Position numbers and translations under genes: made by a program. From NCBI GenBank assembly GCA_902728285.1, contig CACVBU010001004.1:657376-721375 (forward strand): DNA of 64,000 nucleotides, given 5' to 3'. The stretch comes from Clytia hemisphaerica. Lineage: Eukaryota; Cnidaria; Hydrozoa; Leptothecata; Clytiidae. How positions within the stretch are numbered: position 1 is the stretch's first letter; each line of letters begins with the position of its first letter. The notes beneath the pieces were generated by a model. That model had not been told where the DNA came from and did not search any database. It saw nothing but the letters and a program-made list of their open reading frames with translations. Below, one piece after another: positions 37,294-47,341 of this stretch.

Positions 37294-38202
37294 CGGCTAG
37301 TTCGAAACGCAGGTCACAGGTCACAGGTCAACAGGTCACAGGTCACAGGTCAGTGATGACAGGTTGACTCTAATCAATGTCATTGCAGAGGAAAATGTTT
37401 GGAAAACACAAAGAATTATCAAAAACATAATTCTCAAGCAATTTCATCCATATAAAACCATTTCAAACATCAAAATTTAACCATGTGCTTTTATCGATCT
37501 TTCGCAGTTTGCGCCGTGTATAACGCAGACCAGAAAATTTAAAACCATATTATACGTATAACAGGTATATTACATATTGTAATGTTTGTAATGTTATATG
37601 ATGGTTACATATAATAAAACTCATCGCTCTAAAACTACCTTCTCAGAGAACTCACGAGCTTCTGATTGGTGTAATTTTATATCCAGCCATATTGTTATCA
37701 TCACATTCGGTATGCTAAATATTTTTGGTGTTTTTCTCTTGTAAGACATGATATTTTGTGATTCTGTCAACATTTTTGTCAAAAATTGTCATTAAGTCAT
37801 TAAAATAACAATTGAATGATTAATTAGTTTCATCCTTCTAAAACCACTCTCTTAGGGACCTCACAAGCTTCTGATTGGTGCCGTTTTATATCCATTCACA
37901 CTATCAACATCACATTCTGTATTATAAATATTTTTCGTGTTTTTGTCTTGTTAGGCATCATATTTTATGATTTTGTCATTATTTTTGTAAGTAAGTGTCA
38001 CTAGGTTGTTATTTTATTCAATTGTCATTTTATAATATCTAAATAACATGTATTACTTTTTTGTAATTTAATGCGTTATGTATTGATGTTTATGTTATGT
38101 ATATGTTATGATCTTATTATCTTTTTTCCGGTCTGCACTTTGTTGACCTGTGACCTGTGACCTGTTGACCTGTGACCTGTGACCTGCGTTTCGAACTAGC
38201 CG
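37294..38202. mobile_element. MULE-like element with GGTCACA repeats in its ends, perfect 9-bp target duplication
   Basis: The ends CGGCTAGTTCGAAACGCAGG followed by several AGGTCAC repeats are inverted at the right. GAATTTTTA stands at 37285-37293 and 38203-38211. Arm B near 44045 has the empty site with one GAATTTTTA (inverted). The 909-bp interior has two ~205-bp tandem units (near 37625 and 37830) starting CTAAAACxAC and containing AGCTTCTGATTGGTG. A second copy starts at 57436. Confidence 0.9.
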
Positions 38203-38636
38203 GAATTTTTATGTTACCATATCAAAATTTAATTGAGCTCGTTGAGCCGATAAACCAGTAAATTTTGGCTCAGGTTGGGTTATTCTTAATTTTTTAGAAT
38301 TTTCACTCATAAATTTTACTTTTTCATTTTTAGCTTATAAGTTCTTGATTCTTAATTAGCAGCCATCTGTATATTTTTGAGCTTTTTCAAATAAAATTTG
38401 GTAGAAAAGTACTAGCTCCTGTCTTTGACGGTATTCATTTCTCTATATTTTTGATTCAGTCTTAGCCTCATTACATTTGTTCTTGAATATTCGCTAGAAC
38501 TGAGCCTTAGATTGTTCTTAATTTGTTCTTAAGTTTTAAAATACTTTCAATTTCGTGTTCTTACATAGTTTTTTTGTGTATCACGAAAACAAGATATCAA
38601 AACATTTTTATTGGTCATCTTTCGGGACTATCTTGA

Positions 38637-38933
38637 CCCAGGGGAGACACTCAGACAAAATAGAAAACGGGGATGTGCCAATGGTCAAGGTCCCTTTTTT
38701 ATTCTGAAGATTTTTGACAGGGTCCCGAATTTACTAGTTTTAAAGATGCGTATCTGACAGGGTCGACTTTTTTGGACAATTGTCAGGGTGGAAATTAGAA
38801 AAAATTTCAATTTTTTGTCTACACTTCGTCATTTTAGCCACTTTTCAGGGTCCCAAATTTACCAAACATTCATATCTGACAGGGTCCACTTTTCAAACTC
38901 CAGTAGCACGTCAATGTCAATGCCCCCCTCCCG
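38637..38933. mobile_element. GC-ended MITE with TGACAGGGT repeats
   Basis: It shares the end style (GGGGAGACACT on the left, GCCCCCCTCCCG on the right) and the ACGGGGATGTGCC word with the elements at 33525 and 34083. Internally TGACAGGGTC is repeated. Confidence 0.55.
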
Positions 38934-39482
38934 AGTATCCAGAAAAAACCTCATGGAAATTTAGATTTAGTCTTATAAAACAGTCTTTAATTTCAATTTT
39001 CGATCCTCTACAATCACTTCCACCATTTGCAGGAGATGGATCAGTACATCTTCTTCTACGAGTTTGTTTCCCGACACCACATGTCAAACTACATACATTC
39101 CAACTTCCCCAATTTGCCCATTTCTTTGGTGTATCTAAGAATTTAATTGCAAAAATGACGTTATGAACTTTAAAAAGATGTTGATAATATGTTGCATCAC
39201 CCTCTTTTACAAAAAGTGCTTAGTTTTAATGGGTAATTAACTTTTTTGTTTTAAAATTTCTTTACACTGTCCGCAAAGAATTGAACTATTTTAAATTTTG
39301 GGGAAAATTTTTCTAAAAAGATGTGTCAAAAGTTATGACTGTTTTTTTAAGCAAAATCCAGATGAAAAATTGATGAAAAACCACTATTTTGAAGTTTTCG
39401 AGACAAAGAAGCATTTACAAAAATTTTCCGCAAAAATATTTATTGTTCGGTAAAAGATACACCATCTACTGTGAAAATTTTT

Positions 39483-39641
39483 TCAAAATGTTCTTTCTTC
39501 ACCGAAACTAAGCTCTTCAAAGTTGAAATACTCTTCCTCGCAAAAGTCTTCATTTTCTTCTTCATCAAATTTTTTCAATGCAATTTTTGAATTTTCAGAT
39601 TCAGGAATAGTTTGTCTAACAGAAAATGTATAACTTGCCAT
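39483..39641 (-). CDS. Small acidic ORF carried by the TTAA element
   Basis: From the ATG at 39641 the frame encodes 52 residues beginning MASYTFSVRQTIPESENS and ending in an acidic, aromatic tail ENEDFCEEEYFNFEELSFGE. The tail is preserved in copy 1 (ending at 27202), where only conservative changes are seen. The start lies about 60 bp inside the terminal repeat. It shows no known domain. It may be a translated peptide of the element or a captured exon; no splice partner was found. Confidence 0.4.
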   Translation of the reverse strand: MASYTFSVRQTIPESENSKIALKKFDEEENEDFCEEEYFNFEELSFGEERTF

Positions 39642-39782
39642 AGTTTTGTTGGTTACATCAGTCAGAAAACACATTTTAAACACGGCAATTATGAAAAATT
39701 CACTATGGTCAGAGCATAGTATAAGAAAGCCGCGGCTGGAATATGTACCACATTGTCTTCTCAGTTAATTGCTGTTCTATCT

Positions 39783-40324
39783 GGAAAATGTTATATCGGA
39801 TGGCCTAAAGTCACCTTCTTTTCTTTCCTATCTCTTATCCTATTTTTCTCTTTTCTGACTGTCTGAGTTTCTGACTGAGTTTTCATACCTGTCAATCATT
39901 TGTCCATCAATTTCGACCAGTCTAATGTTCGCACCGAGTGGGATTCGAACCACCACCAAAGAAAGATCTTCAGATTAGAAGCCAGCGCTCTATCCGTTGA
40001 GCCATCGCCGCACAGCAAAAAAGCAATTCATAACAAATTATACCGAACTGGCAAAGACGGGGGTAATATTATTATAATATGGGTAAAAGTACCCCTTTTT
40101 TAAACCTGACTGAAATTCGAGCCGTTACTAGCAACCCTGCGGGGCCCAAGGCGCCGAGTATGCACCCGGCACAGTGACAAGCCGTTACTAGAAATCCTGA
40201 CCTAAGCAATTTCAAACAACAAAACCCCCGGAAAGGTGACTATCAGCGATCCGTGGATAAAAAAATAAAATAAAAAAATGAAGGTGACTTTTGGCCATCC
40301 GATCTAAGAGCATCCGTTCTGGAA
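39783..40324. mobile_element. Palindromic element nested in the MULE-like MITE
   Basis: ATCGGATGGCCTAAAGTCAC near 39794 is inverted near 40285-40307. The flanks share TCTATCT (39776-39782 and 40325-40331), and the copy at 42630-43334 lacks the insert. It carries a tRNA-like sequence. Confidence 0.6.
39931..40011 (-). tRNA. tRNA-Arg(UCU)-like sequence, degenerate
   Basis: On the minus strand GCGGCGATGGCTCAACGGAT, GGTTCGAATCCCACT and a 3' TCGGTGC give an acceptor stem with six of seven pairs, a D-arm A box and a clear B box. The anticodon region reads CTTCTAA, but the anticodon and T stems are poorly paired and the length is 81. I take it as a tRNA pseudogene or tRNA-derived repeat rather than a working tRNA gene. 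Confidence 0.4.
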
Positions 40325-40997
40325 TCTATCTCTGTCTCCGAGCTTTATAAGAACATCAAGATGCTCAGTTTATTAATGGTAAATAGTTTTTGAAATCCTT
40401 CTCTTGTTTTCCTTCACAAAATGTTTTTTTACTGCTAGATATCTTTGAATCTGTACCCAATAGAATACTTGAACTAATTTGGACATATTTTAGGGGTATT
40501 TTGTGGAAAAAATAGTTTTTCGCCAAAATCGAAATTATAAGAACTATATTCAAGATGAAAACTTTCTTGTCAGTTTGAACGATAAATTTTGAAGGTGCTG
40601 GCTTGAAACTTTCACAGTATTATCTAGATGTACTTTTTCATTGATTTCTAAAAAGATTTCACTGAAATATTGCGAAGGCATTCGAGGCACTTTGTTTATT
40701 TTTAAGTTCTTTCCTTCAGCCCAGCCATTTCGTGCTTGTTTAAATTTCTTATTGTTGATCTTTCCTTTACAATAATTTTATAATGCAAGTGTATTATCAA
40801 GGGTATATGATTAATGTCTAAAACACACTGAGAAGTAAGTATTAACGACAAACCAATAAAATTTACCATTAAAGATGCTACATTACTGATCTGTTGATCA
40901 AAAAATAGTCATCAAATACGACAGAGATAGAACAACAGAAGTTCAGATGTTATCATTCCAGCCGCGGCTTTCTTATACTATGGTCAGAGCCCTTAAG

Positions 40998-43788
40998 ACC
41001 CATAAATTTCAAATTTGATTTGATTACATCTTTAAATCTCCTTTTTGGTTTATGACTCGGACGTTTGCCGTTTTTCAGCTCACCGAAGAAAAGCCTTTTT
41101 GGAAGCCGCTTGTCTTCCATACGCACTAAGTGACCCGTCCATCGTATTTGGTTTCGCATAATTATACTTTTAACACTATCAACATTTGCTCGAGAAAGAA
41201 CCTACGTGTCTGAAGTAAAAGTGCCCCAACGAATATTGAGAACACGACGGAGGAATTTTTGATGGGCACGTTCAAATAACCTGATGTGTCTAAGATATGA
41301 GGTCCAGGTTTCAGAAGAATATAGAAGAGCAGTAAGAACACAAGATTTGTAAACACCGACCTTGGTTTTTAAAGTAATTTTACGGTCTGACCAAACACGA
41401 TTTTCTAAAGCACCAAAAGATTTTGTTGCTTTTTGAATACGAAGTAACACTTCAAAGTCAAGTGTACCGTCTTTTGATAAGGAACTACCAAGATAAACAA
41501 AACTGTCCACTACCTCGAGTCGAGTACCGTTAACAAAGATATTTGGTTCCGCGTAGTGAATGTTTGGAGGTGGTGTATACATGACTTTAGTTTTTTTAAG
41601 GCTTATTGTAAGACCAAAAGTTTCACAGGCACTAGAAAAAAGATCCATGATGAGCTGCATGTCATTTTCTGAACGAGAGACTAAATCAGCGTCATCTGCG
41701 TATAACAATTCGCGAATAATCATTTCAAAAACCTTAGATTTGGCCTGAAGCCGTCGAAGATCAAAAACTTTCCCGAAGGTTCGGAAACGTAGAAATACAC
41801 CAGCTGTACAGTCTTTGAAAGCATGACAGAGCATTGACGCGAAAAAAAATTGAAAAAAGGGTAGGCGCAAGTATGTCACCCTGTTTCACCCCGTTTTCAA
41901 CAGCTATTGGGCGTGAAAGAGTGCCACTAAAGGATAAGCGAGCTTTCATATTTTTCCAGTTTTTTAACAAGATTAACGTAAAGATCAGGGCAGCCGAGTT
42001 TACCCAAGATGACTCAAAGCGCCTCACGATTAACAGTGTCGAAAGCTTTTGTGAGATCAACAAACACCTGATACAGAGGCATACGTTGTTCTATACATTT
42101 TTCTTGTAATTGACGTGCAGCAAAAATCATGTCTGTTGTGCCCCTTCCTGATCGAAAACCTGACTGAGTTTCAGGAATAATGAGAGGACAAATGAACGAA
42201 GTTAATCTATCTAACAACACCTTGGAAAAGACCTTACCCACTACCGTGAAAAGCACAGGTCAAAATCATATATTGACGCTGTGCCGACGAATCGATATTC
42301 TATTCATCGCGCAATCAACGAAGACAAAAGTAACCATGGCGACCATATATTGGATGAAGTTCAAAGTTGATATTTTTATTCCCGTCGTTAAAAACACAAC
42401 AAAAAATATCATCAATGCTTTTTAAAAAAAGTCAGTGATAGAGAATCATAACATAAAGTCTGTCTATTATTTCGATTCAATTAAAAGTGACATTTCCATA
42501 ATTAATAGTTTAGTAATTACTGTTATACATTTTGGGATTATGTAAAAGATTTCTTTCGAAAGAAATTCACTTCGATTACACTTGGAGGTTTCTGGGGAAT
42601 TCGTAAATAGTAAACTGCATACTGATACCATAATATAAGAAAGCCGCGGCTGGAATGATAACATCTGAACTTCTGTTGTTCTATCTCTGTCGTATTTGAT
42701 GACTATTTTTTGATCAACAGATCAGTAATGTAGCATCTTTAATGGTAAATTTTATTGGTTTGTCGTTAATACTTACTTCTCAGTGTGTTTTAGACATTAA
42801 TCATATACCCTTGATAATACACTTGCATTATAAAATTATTGTAAAGGAAAGATCAACAATAAGAAATTTAAACAAGCACAAAATGGCTGGGCTGAAAGAA
42901 CTTAAAAATAAACAAAGTGCCTCAAATGCCTTCGCAATATTTCAGTGAAATCTTTTTAGAAATCAATGAAAAAGTACATCTAGATAATACTGTGAAAGTT
43001 TCAAGCCAGCACCCTCAAAATTTATCGTTCAAACTGACAAGAAAGTTGTCATCTTGAATATAGTTCTTATAATTTCGATTTTGGCGAAAAACTATTTTTT
43101 CCACAAAATACCCCTAAAATATGTCCAAATTAGTTCAAGTATTCTATTGGGTACAGATTCAAAGATATCTAGCAGTAAAAAAACTTTTTGTGAAGGAAAA
43201 CAAGAGAAGGATTTCAAAAACTATTTACCATTAATAAACTGAGCATCTTGATGTTCTTATACAGCTCGGAGACAGAGATAGAACAGCAATTAACTGAGAA
43301 GACAATGTATGGTACATATTCCAGCCGCGGCTTTTGATAATTGCTCTTCATCTTTGATTCTTTCTACAGTGATTAGATTAACACATGCGCAATAAAATTT
43401 CTATTAATGGTCTTCGTAACCTCTGACACTCAGGGTACTTACCCACTGACTCCAGAAGACTTATGCCACGATAGTTACCACATTCTGATCTTCTTGATCC
43501 CCCCATCCAGACATCAGAGATCAAATTGTGTATGTGCGTATGGATGCTATCACCTCCGTGAAGCAAAACATCTACATACAGGCCATCAAGGCCAGGGGCC
43601 TTTCCCGTGTTGATTTTTTTAATGGCTTTAACAACTTCTATTTTAGTCGGTGAGATAGCCATATCGTTAAGAATTTCATTTTGGGAAAGATTTTGTATAA
43701 CATTATTATCAACTGTCGAGGGATTAAAAAAGAGATCCGAAAAATGTTCTGTCCAGTTTTTGAAAGATGGTGTTTTTTTAAGAATCAA
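40998..43788 (-). mobile_element. Non-LTR retrotransposon, interrupted by a MITE
   Basis: Minus-strand reverse transcriptase fragments lie in order. 43788-43430 gives INTGKAPGLDG and CGNYRGISLLESVGK. 42256-42014 gives GKVFSKVLLDRL, QSGFRSGRGTTDMIFAARQL and VFVDLTKAFDTVNREAL. 42063-41202 gives GVKQGDILAPTLFSIFF, the catalytic YADDAD and SSETWTSYLRHI. 41159-40953 gives IRWTGHLVRMEDKRLPKRL. The domain is split between ESVGK and GKVFSK by about 1.1 kb that includes the MITE at 42630-43334. Frameshifts separate the pieces, and the endonuclease part is absent, so the copy is dead. The clade was not assigned. Confidence 0.88.
42630..43334. mobile_element. Copy of the MULE-like MITE at 39716-40981, inverted, inside the LINE
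   Basis: It starts ATAATATAAGAAAGCCGCGG and ends CCGCGGCTTT with the last bases missing. Both copies encode the same 62-codon stretch (40365-40553 minus, 43054-43242 plus), so they are very similar. It lacks the insertion at 39783-40324. Confidence 0.85.
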
Positions 43789-44426
43789 GAATCAAGAATA
43801 TAGAGAAATGAATACCGTCAAAGACAGGAGCTTATAAGTTTATAGCTTTTCCACTAAATTTTATTTGAAAAAGCTCAAAAAATATACAGACGGCTGCTAA
43901 TTAAGAATCAAGAACTTATAAGCTCAAAATGAAAAAATAAAATTTAAGAGTGAAAATTCTAAAAAATTAAGAATAGCCCATCCTGAGCCAAAAATTCACT
44001 GGTTTATCAGCTAAACGAGTTCAATTTTGATATGGTAACATAAAAATTCTGATTTTCTTCAACTTTCTAACACGGGAATTTCGATTCTTGAATTAAATCT
44101 GGAGAAGTTTTGTGTTACGTATTATTTATGTCATTTGCTCATTGGCCAAATCCCAGTTCATGGACCGAAGCCACTGATTTCCTACATAAGTCGTGCGGCC
44201 CGCGTGGTTTGCACACAGCAAATGCTACATTGAAAGAAACATTTTTAAAAATGTGCCAAGCAAAAACAAAGAAAGTACTAGATCCAACTCGTCATCCGAA
44301 ATGCGGTCCAAGTCTTAAGGAATCACTTTCTGATTGAGAAAGGTTGCAGATTCACCTCTAGAGTCTTCAGGTATATCTCATGTAAAACTGAAAATGAGTT
44401 ATTGGATATTACTCTATTCTCTTTAG

Positions 44427-44602
44427 TACATGGTAAATGGACACAATGGGAAGAATGGGGCCAATGCAGTCAATTTTGTGAGAGCTCTCTTGGCAAACAA
44501 ATTCGTTATAATAGAAGTTGTATCAACCCAGCTCCTGCGCACCATGGATATGTTTGTACTGGACAAAAATCAGAAACTCGACACTGTGGTTTATCTTGTT
44601 AG
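44427..44602 (+). CDS. Thrombospondin type-1 repeat exon, copy B (partial gene)
   Basis: Paralogue of 36638-36807 with the same acceptor (CTTTAG at 44421-44426), the same phase and the same terminal position. It has WTQWEEWGQC, a second Cys in CSQFC, RSC, VC and the final HCGLSC, giving the six cysteines of a TSP1 module. It is two codons longer than copy A. The upstream ORF at 44110-44337 ends with a stop before the intron, so the 5' part of this copy may be broken. Confidence 0.7.
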
Positions 44603-45352
44603 GGTTCGAGAAGCTGAATTTTAAAATTTCATGACGTAAATTTTAGCAAAACAAATCAAAAACGAGTCTCTCTTTTTTCTGAATCAACGACACACTATAT
44701 GTCACATCAAGGAAATATACAGGCTGTGCCGAAAATTTCCTGTCTCAGCACACGAGGTCAAGTGGAATTTTGTTTGGTGTGTATGTCTAGTTTATCTTTT
44801 TAACGCAACGCAGTATTTAGTACTATTTAACATGGTTTGGAGGGTGATTTGGGAATAAAAGTCCCGAGGTTCATTAAAAACATTTCTAAATAGCCTCAAC
44901 GTAGGGAAATAAATGCATCCGCTTGCTATTATAACATTTACTTTAAAAATTTTGGCCAGTAAAAATAAAAATAGAAATAGATAGAGAACTTTTTAGAAAT
45001 AAAAGTATCATTTTTCAAAATCAGAGTCTTTGGAGCCGCCATGACAGTTGTCATTTGCGGACAAAGGTTGTACATTGATTGTTTTCTGAATTGGACGACA
45101 ATACTCAACTCTCCACCATTTCATTCATGTTCATCCAGAGTCTCTGTAATAATTCCATGGTCACATGTTAGTTAGGGTGTTGGCGATGACTCTACGCCCA
45201 TGTTTGCATTTTTTAACAGATATCGCCCAATCAATGAGCAGGGATTCCGGGTTCGATTCTCTACAGTCTCGTTACAACAGTGGGTTGTCGAAATTCCAGT
45301 TAAGATCGGGTTATGGTGTATAAACGTGTCAATGTTAATGAGGAAAAGAATT

Positions 45353-46087
45353 TTAATGTTTTTTGAAAAACCTTCTTAAAAGGGTTGTGAACTTCTTCTT
45401 CTCTTCTACCTGTGAAAAAGTAAGAAAAATGATTGAGTATCGATGGAAATCAAGAAGGAGGTAAACGTGAAGTGAAGTCATTGTTTCTAAGTTTACAGTA
45501 TGTTTAGAAAATTAACTTTAGATTACAATATCTCTGAAGTTAGAGAGAATTCATTTATCATTCATAGCTCGTTGCTGGATGGCTTAGAATTCCTCTTTCT
45601 TTTGGGTACCTTTCATTCCACTCAAATTATAAACAAGGACGAGTTGAACTGAGACGAGGGTAGGGAAGTAAAATTTAAAGTAGTAAATTTGACTAAAAAC
45701 TCTGAACTTGTCAAGATTTTATCAGCGGATTTCTTAAATTTATAAAACTAACCGGTTGCCTTTTTCCTGTCAGTTGTCCCTGCTGTCTCAACAGATCCTT
45801 GAAATGCCGTACTGTTTCAAGTTGTTGTATCTTCAATTCTTCTAATTGTGATTCTAAGCTACGTTGATCACTCTTGGATTCTCCCAAATCATATTTCAAC
45901 TTATCGATTTGAGCCAAAGCTTCTTCAGCTATCTTTTTTTCTTCGTCCGATAAGTTTTTCAGATTCTCAATGTGTTGATTTTGTTCGTCTATAGTTTCTT
46001 GTTTCTTTGTATTTTGTTTTTTAAAAGTTTCCAGTAGGTGCGTTATTTCTTCCAAGTTCCTCGTGTGCACAGCCCGCTCTTTTGTAG
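45353..46087 (-). pseudogene. Partial inverted copy of the coiled-coil exons of paralogue 2
   Basis: Exons 45753-46087 and 45353-45409 correspond to exons 3 and 4 of the gene at 31576, with the same acceptor (TTTAGAG), the same GTTAGT donor and a last exon that also starts with GTA. The longer exon encodes NLEEITHLLETF, then SLESQLEELK and LTGKRQP. It lacks about 80 codons present in copy A. The exons encoding the conserved core are not present in arm B or beyond it, so this is a 3' fragment unless it has gained a new 5' part. Confidence 0.7.
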
Positions 46088-46136
46088 CTCTAAAGAAAAC
46101 AATTTAATAAGAGCATTTCTAATCCAAAAAGTCTTA

Positions 46137-46492
46137 GGCGAAACCAATTTAATCTATTGTTCTACGGGCCCGACCGAACCTATTTTTGCTAAAATGGAAA
46201 AAATAATAATATTTAATTTCCACTACAATAAACTTTACACGCTAGTTATTTGTAAGAATTACGTTTGAAAAAAGATGAAAAATTCATTCCACAAACTGGA
46301 TAAATCTAGAATCTGGCATTCCATGCACTTAAAATTGATTATGAACTGAAAAAAGCGAATTTTTGATCCGAAAATATTTTCGGTACCTTACCGACCCTGA
46401 TTAATGAAAATGTTATTCTTATTTTACCGAACAACCGACTCATATTTTTCTAACGATCTGCCCGTAGAACAACAAATTAAATTTGTCCCGCC
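46137..46492. mobile_element. MITE with TA target duplication, only in arm B
   Basis: GGCGAAACCAATTTAATCTA at the left and an imperfect inverse ending GTCCCGCC at the right are flanked by TA. Arm A has the uninterrupted sequence near 34060. A related end lies near 30490-30525. Confidence 0.78.
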
Positions 46493-46540
46493 TAATTGCT
46501 TCTTGTCCATAAGGAGCTTTATTGTTTTGCAAGGTTGGGC

Positions 46541-46915
46541 TTATGATTGTCTGAACCATGAGTTACTCATTGCAAAGTTACAAGCCTATGGAGTCGGGGG
46601 TCCAGCTTTGCTTCTTATTTATAATTATTACCTAAAAAACGAAAGCAAGGGGGTAAAATTGGATCCATTTACAGCGAATGGCTCGAGATACTTTCAGGAG
46701 TACCACAGGGTTCAATCTTAGGTCCTTTACTATTCAATATTTTTATTAATGATATAATTAAATTTGTAGAGCAATGCGACATTTGCAATTTTGCTGATGA
46801 CAACACTATCAATAGTTGTAGAACCACTGAAAATATCGTCTTGAAAAAATTGCAAAACGATTTAACTATTTTGATGTATAAAACACTAAATTTGGTCAAC
46901 TAGTTCCGTTATTAC
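46541..46915 (+). mobile_element. Non-LTR reverse transcriptase fragment
   Basis: In changing frames this encodes AYDCLNHELLIAKLQAYG, then GVPQGSILGPLLFNIFINDI and FADDNT, which are reverse transcriptase motifs A to C. It is truncated on both sides and frameshifted. It begins where arm B ends. Confidence 0.8.
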
Positions 46916-47341
46916 GGGATTTTAGGTTTTGCCTGGAAAGGCTTACGATGTCGTCATCACAAAACTTGAAACCTTCATAACTTTTGATAGGAAGATTTTG
47001 AAGGCATGTTTATACCTCGATTTTCATCAGCATTTCATGCTCTTTCCGCTGATACCATCAGATTTTAAATATTTTCAAAAAAATAAATTTTTGCTAAGCC
47101 ACCTGATGACGTCATCTGGCAGGTGGCCAGGTGGCAAAATTTGGTATTACTGTTTAAAATTAAGTTTTAGACCCTCTAAGGATCATCTGTGCCAATTTCA
47201 TGCTTTAATCACCATCTGAAGTATTTTTGTGCTAACAGACCTCACTAAGAGGAACCTTATAAAAAGAGAAACGAGAAAAAAAACAATAGAAAGCTTAGGC
47301 AAAATTAAACAAAAAACAAACTAAATGAGCATTGTGAACAA

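Larger units (their letters stand above)
34008..38455. repeat. Arm A of a large inverted duplication
   Basis: Arm A matches 43795-46540 in reverse orientation. Shared landmarks in order are the CCTTGCAAAACAATAAAGCT end, the coiled-coil exon, the small basic exon, the GACTCTGGATAAACAT block, the thrombospondin exon and an AATTAGCAGCC block. Arm A also carries three insertions that arm B lacks (34083-34415, 36152-36460, 37294-38202). Confidence 0.88.
39716..40981. mobile_element. MULE-like MITE with perfect 9-bp target duplication
   Basis: Terminal repeats ATAGTATAAGAAAGCCGCGG are flanked by GGTCAGAGC at 39707-39715 and 40982-40990. The duplication lies inside the terminal repeat of the TTAA element, so that element was there first. 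A shorter copy in opposite orientation is at 42630-43334. Confidence 0.9.
39220..40992. mobile_element. TTAA element, copy 2, interrupted by a MULE-like MITE
   Basis: From about 39220 to 39706 it matches 27000-27350 plus 28379-28447 of copy 1. Its right end (ACTATGGTCAGAGCCC then TTAA, 40993-40996) is displaced by the insertion at 39716-40981. The left terminal repeat is not recognisable. Confidence 0.7.
43795..46540. repeat. Arm B of the large inverted duplication
   Basis: Reverse-orientation match to 34008-38455, shorter because it lacks three insertions and has a deletion of about 80 codons in the coiled-coil exon. It has one insertion of its own at 46137-46492. Both of its ends abut LINE fragments. 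Confidence 0.88.

Noticed and set aside
37294..37350. Short direct repeats resembling a CRISPR array
   Set aside because: The repeats are 7-10 bp, contiguous, without spacers, and belong to a transposon end in a eukaryotic genome.
40365..43242. Identical 62-codon ORFs at 40365-40553 and 43054-43242 as a conserved gene
   Set aside because: Both lie inside copies of the same MITE, and the frame carries no domain.
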